Shown here: positions 40,318 through 44,580 of the stretch, piece by piece
Layout of the letters: every line of letters begins with the position of its first letter
Position numbering within the stretch: the stretch's first letter is position 1
Assembly (NCBI GenBank): GCA_004193285.1
Contig: SECP01000066.1
Span: 1 to 44,580, forward strand
Direction of reading: 5' to 3'
From: Myxococcales bacterium
GTDB lineage: Bacteria > Myxococcota_A > Polyangia > Polyangiales > Polyangiaceae
DNA length: 44,580 nt
Notes under the pieces: generated by a model
What the model was told of the DNA's origin: nothing
Databases searched by the model: none
What the model saw: the letters and a program-made list of their open reading frames with translations, nothing else
Translations under genes and position numbers: made by a program

Positions 40318-40966
40318 CCCTGAGCGCCGCGTCGTACTCGGGGATCGCGGGTGCAACCTCCGCCAGCGCTTCGAGCTCTTGCACGAACGGCAGCTCGAAC
40401 AGCGCGGCCGAATACGCGGCGGCGTCCTCCGGTAGGGGCACACCGTAGGTGCGGAAACGCGTGACGACGGGGAAGAACATGCAGTCCGCGATGCTGAACT
40501 CGCCCAAAAGAAACCGGCCCTTCGCGGTGGACAGAGAAGCCCGAAAGATGTCCAGCACGCGGGCGATGTCCGCCGCTACCTCGGCTTGGTGGGCGCGGCC
40601 GGGCGCGCGAGCACGCAGGTTGGTGGTGAGGCTTTGACGGAGCGCCGAGAAGCCGCTGTGCATCTCGCAGGCGATGGCGCGACCGCGCGCACGAAGGTGA
40701 GGATCCTCGGGCCAGAGCTTGGCGGCAGGGGCGAGCTCGGCCACGTATTCGCAGATCGCGAGCGATTCATGGACGCTGAGCGAGCCGTCCACCAGCACCG
40801 GGACCTTGCCCGCGCCGGAAAACGACAAGATCTTGTCCTTCCAGCCGTCCGCCGTGCGCAGACCGACGTCGAACGTTTTGAAAGGGAGCTGGGCGTGCTT
40901 GAGCGCCAACCACGGGCGCATGCTCCACGACGAGTAGTTCAGGTTGCCGCAAACGAGACGCAACAT
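40307..40966 (-). CDS. Glutathione S-transferase family protein
   Basis: 219 aa with the canonical two-domain layout. The N-terminal thioredoxin-like domain has YSSWSMRPWLAL (likely Ser active site), GKVPVLVDG (cis-Pro) and VHESLAICEYVAE. The C-terminal helical domain has GRFLLGEFSIADCMFFPVVTR. It conjugates glutathione to electrophiles or acts as a related isomerase; substrate not readable. Single gene, convergent and overlapping with the protease. Confidence 0.92.
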   Translation of the reverse strand: MLRLVCGNLNYSSWSMRPWLALKHAQLPFKTFDVGLRTADGWKDKILSFSGAGKVPVLVDGSLSVHESLAICEYVAELAPAAKLWPEDPHLRARGRAIACEMHSGFSALRQSLTTNLRARAPGRAHQAEVAADIARVLDIFRASLSTAKGRFLLGEFSIADCMFFPVVTRFRTYGVPLPEDAAAYSAALFELPFVQELEALAEVAPAIPEYDAALRVSG

Positions 40967-41019
40967 GCGCGGAGGCTACAAGGTTTCTTGCGCGGTGAAA
41001 GGCGCGATTGAACTTCTTT

Positions 41020-42570
41020 TCAGCGAGATTCGCCGTCCGGCAACGGGCAGCCGGTGCTCCCGACCCGGAGGCGTTCATGCACTCCTCGGCAGCTCTGACC
41101 AGGGTCGTCGTTGATGCCAGCGACCACCGCCCCGCACGGGAACGCGCCGGTCGCGGGCTCCCACAGCGGCACGTCCGTGACCGCGCCGTTCAGGTAACGG
41201 AGGATGATGCTCGCGCCCACGTAACCGTCCGCGCCGGCCGCCCGCCGAAGCGGACTATCTCGATGGAGATAGACGAGGCAGTCGTCGCCGCCGGCCTCGC
41301 TGAGCGGCTGCAACACCCGCGAGTCGCGAGGTGCAAAGCTCACCGCTTCGGTTCCGGGGTCGACGGCCGCGCAGTGTTCGAAGGACCAGTCCGCGACCCC
41401 GCTCGCTCCGAACGCCACACCGCTGAAGCCCCGCACTAGGGCCCGTGAAGCGCTCGCCGAGAACTCGAGCCCCTGGTTGCCGGCTCCGCGGGACAGCTCC
41501 ACCCCGTCCGCGACCCGGGCCAGGGTGACGTTGTCGACGCGCGTGCCGGGCGCCGCGTCGACCGCAACTCCGACCGCAGCTTCCTCCACCGCGCCGTCTA
41601 CGACGAGCGTATCGGTCACGATGCGCTCGGGTGCTTCGCACGGCGCGGCGTCACCGCAGCGGGTTTCGATCTTGAACCCGGCGGCGAGCGCGTCGCGCAC
41701 CACGTTGCCGAACAGGCGCGCGCCGCTCACTGGGTAGGGGGGCGCGTCCGTGTAAGGCGAGCCGCTGGGACGCCCCACGACGCTGAAGCCGGTGCCAACC
41801 ACCTCGGCCACGTTGTTCTCGAGCACGGCGGAAGAAGACTCCTCGATTTGAATCGCGACCTCGCCGCGTGTCGGATCGTCCGTGCCCACGGTGCCTTCGG
41901 CGCTCTCGGCGTAGCGCGAGTGGAAGTAGTTGCGCCGGAACGTCACGAAGCGGCTGCGCACCGCCTCGAACGCGTTGTGATGAAAGTCGTAAGCTTCGCA
42001 CTCCTCCACCAGCACGTGGTCGGCTTCCAGCACGCGCAGGAGGTGAGTGTGGCGGTGGTGATTGGGCCGGAGCAGCAGCAACCGCCGCAGGGCGACGTCC
42101 TTGCCGCCTTGCACCATCGCGACCGTGCCGACGTCGGTCCCTGGTTCCACGCTGTCGACGTGCTCGTTCATCAGGGTGAGGCCCTCGACCACCCAATGCT
42201 CGCAGCCCCGCAGCTCCAGCGGCACGCGCGCGCCATCGCCATGCAGGAGCGCGCGGCGCTCCGACTCGGCTCGCACGAGGATGGGGCGGCCGGCTCGACC
42301 GCTACGGACCCCGTCGCCGCAATTCACCTGGAGCAGGCCGGTGCTCCGCGGTTCGTAGTCGCCGTCCAACAGCAGCAGGGTGTGACCTGGCTCGAGCTGG
42401 GCAGTGGCGTGCGCGAACGTTCGCCAAGGCAAAGCGCGCGTGCCGGAGTTGTCGTCGGAGCCGTGCGGCGAAATATAGAAGGTGCTCGGCAAGTCTGCGC
42501 CGATCGGCACGTCTACCGCGCCGAGCTCGCATCCGAGCGCGAGGAGCGCGCTGAACCAGGCCGGCCCCAT
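41020..42570 (-). CDS. Right-handed parallel beta-helix lipoprotein (pectate-lyase-like)
   Basis: ATG 42570 is selected by a strong ribosome-binding site (GAGGTGA, 8-nt spacer) that overlaps the end of the anti-sigma gene. 516 aa. Short signal with lipobox LALGC (Cys14), then YISPHGSDDNSGTRALPWRTF, the usual N-terminal cap of secreted parallel beta-helix proteins (PL9/DUF1565-like). Coils with repeated V/I and N follow (DHVLVEECEAYDFHHNAFEAV, AVLENNVAEVVGTGFSV, ARLFGNVVRDALAAGF). It probably binds or cleaves acidic polysaccharide; catalytic residues cannot be assigned. Third gene of the sigma/anti-sigma operon, so it may be its output or its signal sensor. Confidence 0.85.
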   Translation of the reverse strand: MGPAWFSALLALGCELGAVDVPIGADLPSTFYISPHGSDDNSGTRALPWRTFAHATAQLEPGHTLLLLDGDYEPRSTGLLQVNCGDGVRSGRAGRPILVRAESERRALLHGDGARVPLELRGCEHWVVEGLTLMNEHVDSVEPGTDVGTVAMVQGGKDVALRRLLLLRPNHHRHTHLLRVLEADHVLVEECEAYDFHHNAFEAVRSRFVTFRRNYFHSRYAESAEGTVGTDDPTRGEVAIQIEESSSAVLENNVAEVVGTGFSVVGRPSGSPYTDAPPYPVSGARLFGNVVRDALAAGFKIETRCGDAAPCEAPERIVTDTLVVDGAVEEAAVGVAVDAAPGTRVDNVTLARVADGVELSRGAGNQGLEFSASASRALVRGFSGVAFGASGVADWSFEHCAAVDPGTEAVSFAPRDSRVLQPLSEAGGDDCLVYLHRDSPLRRAAGADGYVGASIILRYLNGAVTDVPLWEPATGAFPCGAVVAGINDDPGQSCRGVHERLRVGSTGCPLPDGESR

Positions 42571-42583
42571 TCGCACGTTCACC

Positions 42584-43246
42584 TCACTTGCAGGCGGCCT
42601 GCACGCGCGCGACGGCGGGAGAGCCCGGGTAGCGCCGGACGAAGCGTTGCGCAGACGCGCGCGCCTTCTCGACACGCCCGCTCGAGCAAAGCGCGAAGAC
42701 CTTGGCCGCGTCCGCCTCCGCGCGGAGCACGCCGCCGGGAAAGCGCCGGTCGTAGGAGTCGAGCTTGCCGAGCGCGAGCTGGGGCTGGCCGGATCGCAGC
42801 GCCCTCTGCACGTCCGCGAGCAGGGCGGCTTCCTCTTGCAAGCGCAGCCCCGAAGGCACTTTGGTGGTGCGCGCGGCGGTGGGCGCCGGCGCAGTCACGG
42901 CTGGCGGCGGCGTGAGCGGCTCGGGAACCGGCGGCGGCCTCGGCGCGGCCGAGCTGGGCGCGGCGTGGGCGACTGCAGGCGCAGGCGCGGGCTCTCCCGC
43001 GCGGAGCGCAAACAAACCAGCAGCACCCGTCGCGATCGCTCCGGCCACTGCGAGCCCCTTCACGAGCGCACCCGCGCCGCTCACCTTGCCGGTGGCGGTG
43101 GCTCCGGCCGTCGCGCTCGCTCCCTCGGCCGCGATGCGGGCCGTTACCGCGCCATGAAGGCTCGAAAGCTGATTCGGGCCGGGGTCGTCCCCAGCGCGGG
43201 AAAGCTCCACCAAACGATGGGCTCGCCGCTCCAGCCCCGTGCTCAC
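42584..43246 (-). CDS. Putative membrane anti-sigma factor
   Basis: 220 aa, GTG start whose GTGA overlaps the stop of the sigma gene. A cytoplasmic N-terminus (LVELSRAGDDPGPNQLSSL), one membrane helix (VKGLAVAGAIATGAAGLFAL, residues about 61-80), a Pro/Ala-rich stretch, and a C-terminal periplasmic helical region (LLADVQRALRSGQPQLALGKLDSY, VRRYPGSPAVARVQAAC) that resembles a small TPR-type repeat. This is the common layout for partner proteins of ECF sigmas in myxobacteria. No classical ZAS zinc motif is present, so the anti-sigma role rests on context. Confidence 0.75.
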   Translation of the reverse strand: MSTGLERRAHRLVELSRAGDDPGPNQLSSLHGAVTARIAAEGASATAGATATGKVSGAGALVKGLAVAGAIATGAAGLFALRAGEPAPAPAVAHAAPSSAAPRPPPVPEPLTPPPAVTAPAPTAARTTKVPSGLRLQEEAALLADVQRALRSGQPQLALGKLDSYDRRFPGGVLRAEADAAKVFALCSSGRVEKARASAQRFVRRYPGSPAVARVQAACK

Positions 43247-43815
43247 TTTGGCCCCTCGCCGAGTAACTTGGAAAGCTCCGCCTCGAAGGCACGCCGCGCG
43301 GCCCGAAGCCTCGAGTAGGCGGTGTTCACGTTGACCTCCAGCGCTTCGGCGGCCTCGGCGACGCTCGTCTGCTCCAGCTCGACCATGACGAGCAGCGCGC
43401 GCTTTTCGTCGTCCAGCTGCTCGAGGACGCGGTGCAGCAAGTCCGTCGCTTGGCGCTGCAGGGTGCGTTCGAACGGCCCTTCGTGAGCCGGCGCCGAGAG
43501 CGCGCGTCCGAGCTCGTTCGGAATCGAGGTCTCGCGCACCGCGACGCCGCGCGCTTTGCGGCGATGCCGAGCCGCGACCCGCAGCACGATGCCGAATATC
43601 CAGGTGCGGAGGCTGGAGCGCCCCTCGAACTCGGGTAGCCGGCGATGAACGACGAGAAAGACATCCTGCGCAGCGTCTTCGAGCGCCGCGTCGGGTACAC
43701 CGAGGCGGCGAAGGTTGCGCCAGACCAGCTTCGCGCAGCTTTCATACACCTCCGCGAATGCGGGCGATGGGGTTGGCCGCGTGTCGAACGCTCCGACGCT
43801 TTCCGGTTGGGACAA
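43243..43815 (-). CDS. ECF-type RNA polymerase sigma factor
   Basis: 190 aa. Sigma region 2 with ALEDAAQDVFLVVHRRLPEFEGRSSLRTWIFGIVLRVA and sigma region 4 with RALLVMVELEQTSVAEAAEAL, VNTAYSRLRAARRAFE (helix-turn-helix). TTG at 43815 is the only usable in-frame start seen; an ATG is absent. It overlaps the anti-sigma gene (GTGA) and together with the beta-helix gene forms one operon. 118 bp separates it from the upstream envelope gene on the same strand, which may be its target or part of the operon. The stimulus is unknown. Confidence 0.93.
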   Translation of the reverse strand: MSQPESVGAFDTRPTPSPAFAEVYESCAKLVWRNLRRLGVPDAALEDAAQDVFLVVHRRLPEFEGRSSLRTWIFGIVLRVAARHRRKARGVAVRETSIPNELGRALSAPAHEGPFERTLQRQATDLLHRVLEQLDDEKRALLVMVELEQTSVAEAAEALEVNVNTAYSRLRAARRAFEAELSKLLGEGPK

Positions 43816-43933
43816 GGCTCGCGGGGGCCGCCGCCGAATGGGCGGGAGCGGCGTCGCTTGAGAGTATCAGTGCAAGCGGCGCGGCGTTTCCGTGATCTGA
43901 CGGTGCGATGCAGCGAGCTTTTCGAGCTCGATT

Positions 43934-44580
43934 TCAAAAATCCAAAACCAAGCCGGTGCGCGCAAACGCGGAACTTGCAGGAGTTTCGAATACCTGCCCC
44001 ACCCCGAGCAGCACGAACCGTGGCTGGAATGGGCGCGCCGCGAGGCCTAGGTCCAGCTCGGCCGAAAGCCAGGAGGTGGCGCGCAGCCTACCTCGAGCGA
44101 CGAGCAGCCCTGAGCCGATCAAGACGCGGGCTTCGTCCGGGTGGCTCGCTCCGAACGCCTCGGCGCTCAGGTATTCCAGCCGAAGCCCTGGACACACGTC
44201 GACCGCTCCGAGCCGGAACGGCAGGGCGGTGTAGCAACCCAGCAGCTCACCGGTGACGAGCCGCAGCTCCGCGCCGAGCTTCGGTCGATCGTCACGCGTG
44301 ACCTCGCGCGTCTGGTGAACGGCGCCGCCGAGCTCGAGGCTGAGCCTGCGGTAGCGCAGCCCCACTCCTCCGCCGGTAGAAGCGGTTGGCTCGTTCAACA
44401 ACTGCAGCAGCACGCCGACGGATGCGTGGAGGTAAGGGCGCAGCTCGCGCGACGGCGGCGGCTGGCTGGGCCGCGGCGCGCTCGGTAGTGCGCGCGGCGG
44501 AGGCGCTCGGGGCGGCGGCGGCGGTGCCGAGGGCGCCGGGGGCGGCTCGGGGGGGTCTTCCGTCGTCGACGCGGTAAAGC
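43934..44580 (-). CDS. Pro-rich/beta-barrel-type envelope protein, C-terminal part
   Basis: Open to the right edge without a start, so the N-terminus is outside. About 30 visible residues are Pro/Ala-rich (PPEPPPAPSAPPPPP), a periplasmic linker, followed by some 170 residues of alternating strands (YLHASVGVLLQLL, GGGVGLRYRRLSLELGGAV, FRLGAVDVCPGLRLEYL, VARGRLRATSWLSAELDLGLA) ending FARTGLVLDF. The final Phe fits an outer-membrane barrel. It lies 118 bp upstream of the sigma gene. The family is not assigned. Confidence 0.7.
   Translation of the reverse strand, partial: FTASTTEDPPEPPPAPSAPPPPPRAPPPRALPSAPRPSQPPPSRELRPYLHASVGVLLQLLNEPTASTGGGVGLRYRRLSLELGGAVHQTREVTRDDRPKLGAELRLVTGELLGCYTALPFRLGAVDVCPGLRLEYLSAEAFGASHPDEARVLIGSGLLVARGRLRATSWLSAELDLGLAARPFQPRFVLLGVGQVFETPASSAFARTGLVLDF

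Overview
The window is GC-rich DNA from what is most likely a myxobacterium or a close relative (Polyangia/Myxococcota-like), probably from soil. The evidence is the very high GC, many predicted lipoproteins with long Gly/Ser/Ala-rich linkers after the lipobox, the repeated Cys-rich CTDGxKNGTETxVDCGG modules, a DUF4388-type response regulator, an ECF sigma/anti-sigma operon and a 1,766-residue kinase-like/TPR protein. No rRNA, tRNA, CRISPR array or insertion sequence was recognised. The first 63 bases fold back on themselves, which suggests that position 1 is an assembly end.

Layout. 1-1308: a lipoprotein N-terminus running off the left edge, then two gene fragments (membrane protein, beta-barrel) joined out of frame. 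1372-2613: a response regulator. 2732-7966: an NTF2-like lipoprotein, a PEBP-family lipoprotein, and a divergent pair made of a PQQ-type sugar dehydrogenase and a diheme cytochrome c. 7996-12126: a histone-H1-like basic protein, then a porin behind a GH67 alpha-glucuronidase in one minus-strand unit. 12433-18370: a SCO-type copper chaperone followed by a 1,756-residue modular protein (copper radical oxidase, ABFB-like, PKD, beta-propeller, diheme cytochrome, CBM60/36-like, CBM2). 18383-19956: a minus-strand operon of a ribbon-helix-helix protein, a small zinc-ribbon protein and a threonine aldolase.

19957-21974 is a 2-kb non-coding region dominated by repeats: a GCAGCYTCT microsatellite, three 67-71 bp direct repeats, five full copies of a 65-bp element A with two hairpins, four copies of a ~146-bp element B, and 7-bp and 8-bp satellites (GTGGACC, GATGCACC, GATCGACC) inserted between B and A. 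The left part contains diverged inverted copies of B. The array stops 12-15 bp from the stop codon of a LacI-like sensor that has neither a DNA-binding nor an output domain.

21975-25506 holds minus-strand genes (LacI-like sensor, NAD(P)-binding protein, a conserved hypothetical). 25629-32364 is biosynthetic: a GntR/UTRA regulator overlapping trpB, which overlaps trpA, then single-chain purL. 32384-33092 is a broken lipoprotein gene. 33355-38655 encodes an EAD-like/pseudokinase/TPR protein. 38770-40966 holds a secreted zinc protease and a GST. 41020-43815 is a coupled ECF sigma - anti-sigma - beta-helix lipoprotein operon. 43934-44580 is the C-terminal part of another envelope protein.

Taken together, much of 5-18 kb and 41-42.6 kb looks like equipment for attacking plant-type polysaccharide at the cell surface: oxidases with electron-transfer partners, a glucuronidase, carbohydrate-binding modules, a porin and a pectate-lyase-like beta-helix. 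The trp/purL block is housekeeping. The most unusual items are the oxidase-cytochrome-CBM fusion, the nested repeat locus, the pseudokinase protein and the regulator fused into the trpBA operon. All function calls come from reading the sequence; no database search was run.
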